Of a DNA stretch of 32,731 bases, positions 8,630 to 15,966 are shown one piece after another. The DNA lies in assembly GCA_034104345.1 (NCBI GenBank), contig JAXEDY010000014.1, positions 1 through 32,731 of the forward strand. The letters run 5' to 3'. Numbering within the stretch: position 1 is the first letter of the stretch; each line of letters opens with the position of its first letter. Origin of the DNA: HGM11416 sp034104345. GTDB lineage: Bacteria > Bacillota > Clostridia > Christensenellales > Borkfalkiaceae. A model generated the notes under the pieces. It searched no databases. It was not told the origin of the DNA and saw only the letters and a program-made list of their open reading frames with translations. The position numbers were made by a program, and so were the translations under genes.

Positions 8630-9287
8630 TAATCGAAAGATATTTGCCGGGATCTATCTTTTTATCGTTTTCATAAACCTCGAAGTGAAGATGCGGTCCG
8701 CTTTTATATTCTTGCTTATTGTTTTTCGAAACCGCGCCTATGGTATCACCCTGCTTAACCGCCTTACCCGAACTAAGGCTTTCGTCGACTTCAATCGAGT
8801 TATAAACGGTTTTAAGCCCGTTTTCGTGTTTAATTGTAACGGTAGTTCCTGTTAAAAAACTTGTGGTAACGCTTTCTATCGTTCCGTCGAGCACGGCGCA
8901 AACGGCGGTGCCTTCGTCGGCGGCAAAGTCGATTGCGAGATGCCCTGTGTAAATGTTGAGCGTAGGATTATAGGCAACGCTTGCGGCAGTATAATCCTGA
9001 ATAACGGTAGCGCCGCTCACGGGCATGATGAACGTAATCGGTTTATCGGTAGGCTGATCGGGATTTGGTTTGTCGGGATTATCGGGTTCGGGCTTGTCGG
9101 GTTTATCCGACGAAACGGGCGGATTAACGTTTGAACTGTTCGGCTTATCGACCGTTTTAATAGGACTTTTTCCCGCCACCAAAAGCGCCACCGAAACCGA
9201 CACCGCCGCGAGAAGAACGAACGCCACTATAAAATAATAAACGTTACGCCTGAAAAAATTTTGTTTTTTTGTTTTTTTTGCTTCCAT
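8619..9287 (-). CDS. SpoIIQ-like M23 (LytM) family membrane protein
   Basis: The 222-aa protein has an N-terminal transmembrane segment (about residues 15-40), a Pro/Asp/Lys-rich linker (about 50-85) and a C-terminal M23 domain. Zinc-ligand positions are kept: H116 and D120 (GHLAIDF), and H199 and H201 (PHLHFE). The usual catalytic His of the YxHL motif is Asn163 (GLKTVYNSI), as in SpoIIQ-type LytM proteins, and the ending IDPGKYL is also SpoIIQ-like. SpoIIQ acts in the forespore membrane as part of the SpoIIQ-SpoIIIAH channel; a plain cell-wall endopeptidase is the alternative. ATG at 9287 is chosen because AAGGAGG lies just upstream; an ATG eight codons earlier has no such site. The last two codons and the stop lie in a MITE-derived repeat end. 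Confidence 0.75.
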   Translation of the reverse strand: MEAKKTKKQNFFRRNVYYFIVAFVLLAAVSVSVALLVAGKSPIKTVDKPNSSNVNPPVSSDKPDKPEPDNPDKPNPDQPTDKPITFIMPVSGATVIQDYTAASVAYNPTLNIYTGHLAIDFAADEGTAVCAVLDGTIESVTTSFLTGTTVTIKHENGLKTVYNSIEVDESLSSGKAVKQGDTIGAVSKNNKQEYKSGPHLHFEVYENDKKIDPGKYLSITQK

Positions 9288-9352
9288 TAAAATTCCTCCT
9301 TGATTGCGCATGTTTCACGGCGTTTTTTTGCCGATTGATTTGCGCCGACGAT

Positions 9353-9360
9353 ATTGTATG
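9353..9360 (-). promoter_or_regulatory. Possible -10 element upstream of the M23 gene
   Basis: CATACAAT on the minus strand resembles the sigma-E sporulation -10 box (CATACA-T). It also contains TACAAT, usable by sigma-A with TTGTTT 16 bases upstream. No good sigma-E -35 box is seen, so the assignment is weak. Confidence 0.25.
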
Positions 9361-9464
9361 TAAGTTATTTACGCAAACAAAAATTTTTAAACCTGTTTTT
9401 TTAATTTTTCATGCATTTTTTGCGATAATTCTCACTTTGATTTACGGCGCATTATCAACGCTTA

Positions 9465-9494
9465 GTTTATCGATACGCCGTTTATCAATACGCC
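9465..9494. repeat. Tandem 15-bp direct repeat at a stop codon
   Basis: GTTTATCGATACGCC (9465-9479) is followed directly by GTTTATCAATACGCC (9480-9494), with one mismatch. The second unit covers the stop codon of the minus-strand gene ending at 9485. Confidence 0.6.
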
Positions 9495-9997
9495 CCGAAC
9501 GCAACAGGCGACGACAAACTTACGCCCGCCCGCGTTACCGAAACCTGAAAATTTACTTTTTTTCCGTTTATATATAAAAAAGTTTTAATTTTTTTGCTGT
9601 AATAATATTCGTTATAAAAATCTTCACCCTTTTCTTCAAACGCTTTTTCGGCGTTTAACGCAGAACAAATTTCGTTTTTAATTGAATTTTTATTTAAACA
9701 AAAATCTTTAAGCACCGATTCGGGTATAAAAAGCCGTTCGCCTTTAACTTCGTTTTTCAAGCGCAGTTTTTCTGCTTTTATTTCGCTTATATCGCTTACG
9801 TTAAACGATAAAATTTTGCAACCGCTCGATTTTTGATAAAGATAAAGTTCGTAAACGCAGTTTTCAAGCGCGCTTTCCCCAAAACTTTTCGCCGCATCGC
9901 AAAAAATCGGTTCGAAGCTGTTTACCGCTCCCGCACACGCCAGAAAAGCAAATACTAACACCGACAACAAAACCGAAACCGCTCCGCGCCGAAACAT
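9485..9997 (-). CDS. Hypothetical exported protein, 170 aa
   Basis: ATG at 9997 is chosen because AAAGGAG lies nine bases upstream; a longer frame from 10063 has no such support. The N-terminus (MFRRGAVSVLLSVLVFAFLACAGAV) is a signal peptide or membrane anchor, possibly a lipobox at LACAG, though the spacing is not typical. The rest is a mixed alpha/beta domain of about 140 residues with KKIKTFLYINGKKVNFQVSV near the C-terminus. No family was recognised. It starts just after the terminator of the upstream gene and ends about 200 bases before the M23 gene on the same strand, so a functional link with that gene is possible but unproven. Confidence 0.7.
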   Translation of the reverse strand: MFRRGAVSVLLSVLVFAFLACAGAVNSFEPIFCDAAKSFGESALENCVYELYLYQKSSGCKILSFNVSDISEIKAEKLRLKNEVKGERLFIPESVLKDFCLNKNSIKNEICSALNAEKAFEEKGEDFYNEYYYSKKIKTFLYINGKKVNFQVSVTRAGVSLSSPVAFGAY

Positions 9998-10043
9998 AAC
10001 GATTTTCTCCTTTACCGCCTTTTTTCCTCTCGATTTTTTCGCT

Positions 10044-10078
10044 AAAAAAATCCCGAAAAGCAAAACTGCCTTTCGGGA
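10044..10078 (-). terminator. Intrinsic terminator of the DHQS/Fe-ADH-like gene
   Basis: A 12-bp stem with one G-U pair (10067-10078 with 10051-10062; TCCCGAAAGGCA/TGCTTTTCGGGA) is followed on the minus strand by seven T. It lies 70 bases past the stop codon at 10148. Confidence 0.9.
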
Positions 10079-10147
10079 ATGATTATTAACGCATTTTTTA
10101 TAAGTTATACTTAAACTTGCAACGTTTTTTATAAATTATACACCGTT

Positions 10148-11464
10148 TTACGCGTTTTTTGCCGAATCGTTTAAGTTTTCGAAAGCGCCGCAAGCGCAAA
10201 GCACCTTTATTAAACAGTCGCCCCGCGTTAAAAACGGAGTTAATTTTAAGGCGTCGATCTTAACTTTTTCGCCAAGCGATTTTACAGCCCGCCATTTTCC
10301 GCCGTAAACGCTTTTAAGTTTTTCGCCCGATTTAACAAATTCGCCTTTAAGTTTTTCGATTTTTTGTTTAAGTTCGGCGTTTTTTAAAATCGAACCGACC
10401 AAAGCGGCAAGTTTTTCGTCGTTATAAAAATAATCGGGAAGCTTTGGCAAATCGGATAGTTTAAACCCGAAATCTTTTTCGAGTTTCAACGTTTTTTCAA
10501 GCGCGCACGGCAAACTTAAAAATAATGTGCCGTTTTTCCCCTGCAACGACCGACCGAAATAATCGGATTTAAAAAAGTTTTCATAAATCAAAAGCAAAAT
10601 CTGCGCCGCATAAAATTCCGCTTCTCCGCCGAAAACGTTTTCGCCACGGGCATAACCGCCCGCGATAAAAGCAAAAGCGCCCGCCGCATCGCCAACGTCG
10701 ATACGTTCGGCATATTTTTTTAAAATTCCCGCCGAAACGCATGCAAAAAACAACGACTTTAAGTCGCTCTTTAAATAATAATCGTTTAAAAAGCCCAAAC
10801 TCGTTTTAAATTTTTCGTTTATCCCGCTTAAATTTTCTTGTTTTTCGGCACGAACGCCCGCAAAAACTTCCGCCTCGAAAAGCAACAGCCGAACGCTTTC
10901 GACGTAGCAACACGCCGAATAATTTTTATATTTGTTAGCCGATTTTTCTATAAATTCGGCGTCGAACACAATAAGTTGCGGCAAAAATTCGCGGTTTTCG
11001 GTTCCGAAAGCGTTTTTATACGAACAAAAAACCGAGCCGATTTCACACCCCGACGGCACAAAAACGCTTTTTATATTTTTTTCGCGCAAAAAAGGCGCGG
11101 ATAAGTTATAAAGATCGGCGCTGCCTATAACCGCGGCTAACTTTGCGCGTTCAACCGAAAAAATAAAGTTTTTTAAATTTTCGGGCGCGATTTCTCCGTC
11201 GTCGGCGCAAAAAACCGAAACGCGTTCGCCTGCCGATTTAAGCCCGTCGCGCAGTTCTTTTCCTGCGGCAAAATACCCCGAATCGGTGGTTATAACAAGA
11301 ATTTCACCCGAACTTTGCGCATTTTCGTCTTTTAAATTTTCGATTTCGGATTTAAATTCACTTACCGCTTTTAAAGCGGGCAAAAACGAAAGCTGCGTTT
11401 TTATTTCGCCAAAGCGTAAATCGCCTTCGGGCAAGTTAAGTTTTTCGGCTAAATTTTCAAACAT
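10148..11464 (-). CDS. Degenerate dehydroquinate-synthase/Fe-ADH-like protein
   Basis: The 438-aa protein has a layout like the DHQ synthase / glycerol-1-phosphate dehydrogenase / Fe-ADH superfamily: a Rossmann-like start (EILVITTDSGYFAAGKEL), a position equivalent to GGGxxxDxAK (AVIGSADLYNLSAPFLRE), then SVFVPSGCEIGS where VPTTxxxGS is usual, and LPQLIVFDAEFI like the PxxVIxDxxxL motif. The glycine-rich nucleotide loop and the metal ligands are not conserved, so it may be non-catalytic. The family call is tentative. ATG at 11464 is chosen because an upstream TTG (11491) lies inside an inserted MITE-like element. Neither start has a clear ribosome binding site. It lies downstream of a PHP-domain gene on the same strand. 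Confidence 0.65.
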   Translation of the reverse strand: MFENLAEKLNLPEGDLRFGEIKTQLSFLPALKAVSEFKSEIENLKDENAQSSGEILVITTDSGYFAAGKELRDGLKSAGERVSVFCADDGEIAPENLKNFIFSVERAKLAAVIGSADLYNLSAPFLREKNIKSVFVPSGCEIGSVFCSYKNAFGTENREFLPQLIVFDAEFIEKSANKYKNYSACCYVESVRLLLFEAEVFAGVRAEKQENLSGINEKFKTSLGFLNDYYLKSDLKSLFFACVSAGILKKYAERIDVGDAAGAFAFIAGGYARGENVFGGEAEFYAAQILLLIYENFFKSDYFGRSLQGKNGTLFLSLPCALEKTLKLEKDFGFKLSDLPKLPDYFYNDEKLAALVGSILKNAELKQKIEKLKGEFVKSGEKLKSVYGGKWRAVKSLGEKVKIDALKLTPFLTRGDCLIKVLCACGAFENLNDSAKNA

Positions 11465-11479
11465 AAACAAATTCAAGCG

Positions 11480-11766
11480 TAGGGATTCCAATCATTATCA
11501 CTAACTATTTTTGCGGTAACAAATCGGTTTTTGCAAAGCCATCAACGTACGTCAAGTACGATTTCGGTCGTTTGCCTTGCAAAAACCGAACCGCAAGCGG
11601 CGATTTCTTCTCCGCAAAAATGCGCAGCACCGAAAAGAGCGTATTTTTTTGATGATTTTCTGCGAGCGTGAACGAAGTTGTATCGGACATACTACGAGCG
11701 AACGGTCGCGGAAAATAACTAAAAAGCCGCCTTTTCGGTATTTAGTGATGACGAATTGAATCCCTA
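11480..11766. mobile_element. MITE-like element, 287 bp
   Basis: The ends form imperfect terminal inverted repeats: TAGGGATTCCAATCATTATC... at 11480 and, read inward from 11766, TAGGGATTCAATTCGTCATC..., identical at 23 of 28 positions. Both ends carry TA, consistent with a TA target duplication as in IS630/Tc1-mariner elements (inference). The interior has a 12-bp inverted repeat (11525-11536 with 11577-11588; CGGTTTTTGCAA) and a nested CGTAC/GTACG hairpin. It encodes no transposase; short open frames inside look like chance. A 36-base copy of its left end occurs at 8594-8629. Confidence 0.8.
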
Positions 11767-11777
11767 AATAAAGTTTT

Positions 11778-11811
11778 CGGGCTGTCGCAAACAAAAATCC
11801 GCAACAGCCCG
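11778..11811 (-). terminator. Possible terminator of the PHP gene
   Basis: An 11-pair stem with one G-U (11801-11811 with 11778-11788; CGGGCTGTTGC/GCGACAGCCCG) lies 55 bases past the PHP gene stop. The downstream run (AAAACTTTATTTA) is a poor T-tract, and the MITE begins 11 bases further on, so it may have been altered by the insertion. Confidence 0.4.
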
Positions 11812-11865
11812 CAGTTTTGCAAATGATTTTAAAAAATTTTTATACAAACAAGCAAGCCGCAAAAT

Positions 11866-13086
11866 TTACGAACGCATTCCGATAGCGGCAAAAACACCCA
11901 ATCTTTGCGAAAAATCGGGGCAATTTTCAACGGTTTTTTTCGAAAACAAGCCGTCGTCGGTATTATTTTTAACGCTTTCGGCGTTTCCGGCTATGGCATA
12001 ACCGCACTTTGCAAACATCGCTTTAAGCGGACTTGAAACCTTGCTTTCGAACTTACTGCGCGGATATTCTATTCGTTCGAGCGGAATTGCGAGCATTTCG
12101 TTAGCCTTTAAAATTCCGGCGTAAACTTCAAGCGTTTTTTCGCTTATATTTTTGCTGTGCAGACACACCGCATTAAATCCGAGCGTTTTTGCTTCGGTTA
12201 CGAATTTTTCGAATTCGGCACGCGCCTTATCGTCTCCCAGTTCGTTTTCGAGCCAGCTCGCCGCGCTTTTAAATTCGCATGCCGTTATAAGCGAACGCGC
12301 GCTTATCGCCGCAATAACTTTTTCGAGAGAAGGAAGCCCTTCGGGCGACGAAAAATGCAGGTTAGCCCTTAAAGCAAGCACCAGATCGTATATATAAAAG
12401 GGATTTTTGCCGTCGCAAAGCAAATTATATTCGCTTTCGGATACGTCTACGCAAAGTTTATATCTTATAACATCGGCAAGCGGTTTGCCCTGCCCGAATT
12501 TTTCGATGAGTTTTTGACCGAACGCATAATATATATGCTTATAAGTAACCGTTCCGCCCTTTTTCGTTTTTACGTTCGGCAACACGTCTTTATCGAAGTC
12601 GATAGAAACGCCCGATTTTTTAAACCTGCGATTTATTTGCTCGGCGGCTCTGCGTGCGTTTTCGATGCGGGTTAAGCGGAATTTTTTTAAAAACGGCTCG
12701 ACGTCGCGGCAATCCTTTTCCGAAAGGCCGTAAACCGAAACGGGCCAGAGTTTGTCGCCGTTCACCGCAGTGATTTCTACGCCCGCAACGGGAATAACGC
12801 CTAAGCGGCGGCACCCCGCAAAAAATTCTTTAACACCGCTCGTTGTCGCATAATCGCAAACGCAGGCGAGTTTTACCCCGCGTTTATAAGCCGAATATGC
12901 CGCCTGTGTAGGCGAATAAGGCGAAAACGAAAAATAAGTGTGTATGTTAAGCGTAATTTCTTCGTCGTTAAGAACGGGTTTTAAACTTACGTCTTTTAAC
13001 TCGCGCCGTTTTAAAAGTTTAAGCGCGGCACCACGCACGAGCGCGCTTTTCGAGTTAAGTTGTTCTATCAATAATTCGTTCTGCAT
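11866..13086 (-). CDS. PHP-domain protein, 406 aa
   Basis: Residues 48-110 match the start of a PHP phosphoesterase domain: LNIHTYFSFSPYSPTQAAYSAYKRGVKLACVCDYAT and later GVIPVAGVEIT. The metal-site motif is NIHTYFSFS where HxHTxxS is usual, and CDYAT stands where TDHxT is typical. Several metal ligands are therefore altered and activity is uncertain. Residues 1-45 form a helical N-terminal extension. ATG at 13086 has AAAGGA six bases upstream. A strong promoter lies at 13168-13196. The next gene downstream is the degenerate DHQS/Fe-ADH-like protein, separated by the MITE. Substrate unknown. Confidence 0.82.
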   Translation of the reverse strand: MQNELLIEQLNSKSALVRGAALKLLKRRELKDVSLKPVLNDEEITLNIHTYFSFSPYSPTQAAYSAYKRGVKLACVCDYATTSGVKEFFAGCRRLGVIPVAGVEITAVNGDKLWPVSVYGLSEKDCRDVEPFLKKFRLTRIENARRAAEQINRRFKKSGVSIDFDKDVLPNVKTKKGGTVTYKHIYYAFGQKLIEKFGQGKPLADVIRYKLCVDVSESEYNLLCDGKNPFYIYDLVLALRANLHFSSPEGLPSLEKVIAAISARSLITACEFKSAASWLENELGDDKARAEFEKFVTEAKTLGFNAVCLHSKNISEKTLEVYAGILKANEMLAIPLERIEYPRSKFESKVSSPLKAMFAKCGYAIAGNAESVKNNTDDGLFSKKTVENCPDFSQRLGVFAAIGMRS

Positions 13087-13167
13087 AAAAAATCCTTTTG
13101 CAGTTTTGCGCGAAAATCTCTTCGATTTAAGCGAAAATCAAGCGTTTATCCGTTGCTCGTTTGGTAT

Positions 13168-13196
13168 ATTTTACAACACGCAGGCGTTTTTGTCAA
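13168..13196 (-). promoter_or_regulatory. Sigma-A-type promoter for the PHP gene
   Basis: TTGACA (13196-13191), a 17-base spacer and TAAAAT (13173-13168), about 80 bases ahead of the start codon at 13086. Confidence 0.75.
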
Positions 13197-13366
13197 GTAT
13201 TTATAAATAAGCGCGGCGGTTTAAGGTTTTTGCCGCCGATTAAAAGCCCGACTTTTAATGACTTAATGTTCAGGTAAACATATTGTAAATTTGCGGTTAA
13301 AAAACGCAAAATCGCAAAAAAAATCTAAAATTTTGTTGATTTTACAAAAATTTTTATTAAAATCGT

Positions 13367-13394
13367 TTGATTAAATTTTAATTTATGTTATAAT
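13367..13394 (+). promoter_or_regulatory. Sigma-A-type promoter for the HU gene
   Basis: TTGATT (13367-13372), a 16-base spacer and TATAAT (13389-13394), with TG two bases before the -10 box. The leader to the HU start is about 80 bases. The 170 bases between this and the divergent PHP promoter show nothing further. Confidence 0.65.
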
Positions 13395-13481
13395 ATAAGC
13401 ATAAAAGCGCAAAAAGGCAAGTATTTGCGCAAAAAAAACGACGCCTGCAAGCGCACCGAAACATATTTTGGAGGAAGAATA

Positions 13482-13754
13482 ATGAACAAGAGTGAATTTA
13501 TCAGAGCATACGCCGACAAATTGGGCGTTACCATCAAAGAAGCCGACGGATTTTTCAACGCTTTCGTAGATACCATTACCGAATCGTTAAAGAACGACGA
13601 ATACATTCACATTTCGGGTTTCGCTACTTTCGAAGTTAAAGAAAAAGCCGAAAGAGCGGGCATCAACCCCAAAACCGGCGAAAAAATCACCATCGGCGCT
13701 TGCAAAACGCCTTCGGTTAAATTCAGCAAAGCATACAAAGATATGTTCAACTGA
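13482..13754 (+). CDS. HU family DNA-binding protein
   Basis: The 90-aa protein (MNKSEFIRAYADKLG...) has the full HU/IHF fold: two N-terminal helices, ISGFATFEVKEK, then the DNA-binding beta arm with the conserved RAGINPKTGEKITI, and the C-terminal PSVKFSKAYKDMFN. HU is a dimeric nucleoid protein that bends DNA. The length is that of standard HU. ATG at 13482 is chosen because GGAGG lies eight bases upstream; an in-frame upstream extension is not HU-like. The gene has its own promoter and terminator. Confidence 0.96.
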   Translation: MNKSEFIRAYADKLGVTIKEADGFFNAFVDTITESLKNDEYIHISGFATFEVKEKAERAGINPKTGEKITIGACKTPSVKFSKAYKDMFN

Positions 13755-13779
13755 TTAACTTACTTATTTTCGGCTACGC

Positions 13780-13815
13780 CAACCTTCCCGCATCGGGAAG
13801 GTTGCTCGCTTTTTT
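13780..13815 (+). terminator. Intrinsic terminator of the HU gene
   Basis: A perfect 10-bp stem (13780-13789 with 13795-13804; CAACCTTCCC/GGGAAGGTTG) with a 5-base loop, then a six-T run at 13810-13815, slightly offset from the stem. Confidence 0.8.
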
Positions 13816-13941
13816 GGCGGTTATATATGCTTTTATAGCGCAAATATATAACGTTATTAAACTTGAAAATCAAGCCGCCGTTATCTCGCGGCTTTCTTAC
13901 CGCGAGATTTGCTCGATTTTAATTTGTTCAGGAGAATTGAT

Positions 13942-14469
13942 ATGAAAAAAAATCAAGCCGTAATCAGCGCGGCGTTAATGCTGATAATCGGAATTTTACT
14001 CATCGTTTTCAAAAAGCAGCTTTTAAGCATTACCATGACGATTTTAGGCGCTTGCCTTATCGTTTTAGGCACGCTCGATTTAATCGAACGCCGCGATTAT
14101 TTGCTTTTTGCCGTTAAAGTGGCAATCGGTATTTTAATAATCGTTTGCGGTTGGACGCTTTTAGAAATCGCCTGCTACGTTATAGGCGCCCTGCTTTTGA
14201 TCTACGGGCTTATGCAACTTTGGAATTTTATAAGCAGCAAAACGAAAATTGTTTCTTTCGCAGATTTTCTTGCCGTTTATTCTAATCCCATTATGAATAT
14301 CATAATCGGTCTTTGCCTTCTTTTTGTTAACGTCGGCAACATCGCAAACGTTATGTTTATAATAGTCGGCGTGTTCTTCATCATCGAAGCCGCATTCGAT
14401 TTACTTTCGATTTTTCGGTCGAAACCAAAAAAAGTTAAAGCGAAAAACGTTGACGACAAAAAAAAATAA
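13942..14469 (+). CDS. DUF308/HdeD-like membrane protein
   Basis: The 175-aa protein is almost all membrane: about six hydrophobic segments in three hairpin pairs, with repeated patterns such as LLIVFKKQLLSITMTILGACLIVLG, IGILIIVCGW and YVIGALLLIYGLMQLWNF. This is typical of DUF308/HdeD proteins, whose role in Gram-positives is unclear. The C-terminus is a Lys-rich cytoplasmic tail (KPKKVKAKNVDDKKK). ATG at 13942 is preceded by AGGAG; a start eleven codons earlier lacks one. It lies 187 bases past HU, behind HU's terminator, and ends at its own terminator. Confidence 0.8.
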   Translation: MKKNQAVISAALMLIIGILLIVFKKQLLSITMTILGACLIVLGTLDLIERRDYLLFAVKVAIGILIIVCGWTLLEIACYVIGALLLIYGLMQLWNFISSKTKIVSFADFLAVYSNPIMNIIIGLCLLFVNVGNIANVMFIIVGVFFIIEAAFDLLSIFRSKPKKVKAKNVDDKKK

Positions 14470-14491
14470 TTTAAAATTTTTTAGTTAAATC

Positions 14492-14530
14492 AAACGAGCG
14501 CGGCTTTGTTTTTAAGCCGCGCTCGTTTTT
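14492..14530 (+). terminator. Intrinsic terminator of the DUF308 gene
   Basis: A perfect 15-bp stem (14492-14506 with 14514-14528; AAACGAGCGCGGCTT) with a 7-base loop, followed by TTTTTACTTTTT. Confidence 0.9.
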
Positions 14531-14610
14531 ACTTTTTACCTCAAATTTTGCTTACCGTTATTCATATCGTTTTCCGCAGATATCATTTAATTCGAAAAAC
14601 CGATATTTTT

Positions 14611-14650
14611 TTGCAAAAACCCGCCTATAGGTCGATTATCGGCTATTTCG
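14611..14650. repeat. Dispersed repeat, copy B
   Basis: TTGCAAAA, two variable bases, then 30 bases (14621-14650) identical to 19370-19399. The 40-base units agree at 38 positions. The core contains the palindrome CCTATAGG. It lies 22 bases past the stop codon of the minus-strand membrane-protein gene ending at 14673. Confidence 0.8.
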
Positions 14651-14672
14651 ACTTGTTTTTAATTTTACGGTT

Positions 14673-15305
14673 TCAAGCGAAACGGCGGTTTATTTTTATA
14701 AGTTTGGCCACCGTATACCATATAAAAACCGCCGCAAAAATCATAACCAAAGCACTTAAAACAGCCAGCGATTTTATAGAGCATGCGGGATTTCCGCCGC
14801 AATATACAGGCAAAACGTCCGAATTTTTCGCCGTAAGCGCAATAACGAACGAGCATATAAAACCTACTGCCGAAACCGCCGAGCAAACGCCCGCGCTTAT
14901 AGCACCGGCTGCTTTTATTTTCTGCGCGGATATTTTTAAAAACGCGCCGCTTAAAATAGCCGAAAGCACCCCGAAAAGTATAGATAAAAAGGTAAACAGT
15001 CCTATCTTTTCGCAATATTCTTTAGCGTAATAATAAAACGGAACGGCAATATCTCCGAAAATTTTATCGGTTGAACTATATTTGCCGCTTAAAAAAGCGC
15101 AAAAAAACGACCAGCCGCTTGCACTTACTTCTACGCCGGATTTCGAATTATCGACATAAATCCAACTGCAAAAACACAAAACGAACGAAAAGGCAATAAG
15201 CCCAAGCCCGATATATATGTATTTAAAAAGTTTTTTTATTTCGCCGATATATACTTTTTTCGCGTTTTCTTCGGCGCGCTTTTGTTTTTCTCTTTTATTT
15301 GCCAT
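14673..15305 (-). CDS. Hypothetical four-TM membrane protein in the zinc operon
   Basis: The 210-aa protein starts with a charged Lys/Arg/Glu region (1-27) and has about four transmembrane segments (near residues 30-50, 100-122, 132-160 and 178-200). An extracytoplasmic loop holds VYCGGNPACSIK, whose two Cys could bind metal or pair. No family was recognised. ATG at 15305 is preceded by AAAGGAG. It is 46 bases downstream of the YcgQ-like lipoprotein gene with no terminator between, so it is probably the last gene of the zinc-uptake operon. Confidence 0.75.
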   Translation of the reverse strand: MANKREKQKRAEENAKKVYIGEIKKLFKYIYIGLGLIAFSFVLCFCSWIYVDNSKSGVEVSASGWSFFCAFLSGKYSSTDKIFGDIAVPFYYYAKEYCEKIGLFTFLSILFGVLSAILSGAFLKISAQKIKAAGAISAGVCSAVSAVGFICSFVIALTAKNSDVLPVYCGGNPACSIKSLAVLSALVMIFAAVFIWYTVAKLIKINRRFA

Positions 15306-15351
15306 AAATTTTACTCCTTTGTTTATTTTTCAGCCGCAATTTACGGCTTTT

Positions 15352-15966
15352 TTATTTTTCGACGTAATAATTAAGATTTGAATAATCGGTTATAACCGTC
15401 GAATCGGTTACGCAATAGTTTAAAAAATACACGGTTTCAACTGTATTTTTATCGGGCTCTCCGTTTTCGTCTGCCGCGTAAACGTTAATCTTCGTTTTTT
15501 CAGCCGACGTAATTTGCCCTTTTAAATGCACCCATGCTTTATCGGGCGTGTTATCGTTCTGATTTTTAGGCGCGGGAACTTTTATATCGTCGCCATAATT
15601 TAAAATAAAGCCGATAATCGTATCTTTTCCGCACTTACACCCCCACTCTGCCGAACATTTTCGCACGCCCAACCTATAAGTTTTTCCGTTTACGTCGGTA
15701 AGATCATAAGTAAAACAATCGTATTCGAAATTTTTATCAACGTATTGTTCGGGATAATATTGCACGTTCGTCATAACGAGAAAAAAGGTTTTTTCGGTTA
15801 AAACGTATTCGTTCTGCGCGCCGCACGAGACGAAAACCGCCGCGCAAAAAACCGCAATCACCATAAAACACGAAACAAAAACGCGCGATTTTTTTACGTT
15901 TTTTATATTTTTTACGCTGTTTTTCACGGCTTTTACGTTATTTTTGTTTTTTGCAATGTTTTTCAT
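15352..15966 (-). CDS. Lipoprotein with YcgQ/DUF1980-like (TIGR03943) domain
   Basis: The 204-aa protein has a long Lys/Asn-rich N-region, a hydrophobic segment and a lipobox (VFVSC, Cys48). The outside domain contains YDCFTYDLTD, VRKCSAEWGCKCGKDTIIGF and AWVHLKGQI, which resemble the C-terminal part of YcgQ-type proteins (B. subtilis YcgQ is Zur-controlled). The cluster CSAEWGCKCG could bind zinc. ATG at 15966 overlaps the znuB stop codon (ATGA), and AAGGAG precedes it, so translation is probably coupled to znuB. Its place directly after the zinc permease supports a zinc-handling role. The domain match is by eye. Confidence 0.75.
   Translation of the reverse strand: MKNIAKNKNNVKAVKNSVKNIKNVKKSRVFVSCFMVIAVFCAAVFVSCGAQNEYVLTEKTFFLVMTNVQYYPEQYVDKNFEYDCFTYDLTDVNGKTYRLGVRKCSAEWGCKCGKDTIIGFILNYGDDIKVPAPKNQNDNTPDKAWVHLKGQITSAEKTKINVYAADENGEPDKNTVETVYFLNYCVTDSTVITDYSNLNYYVEK

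Noticed and set aside
11505..11759. Short open frames inside the MITE-like element
   Set aside because: Their translations follow the inverted-repeat structure and show no protein family; a transposase is not encoded.
14506..15030. Plus-strand open frame of 174 codons opposite the four-TM gene
   Set aside because: It starts in the terminator hairpin, crosses a dispersed repeat and overlaps a gene with a good ribosome binding site and membrane pattern.
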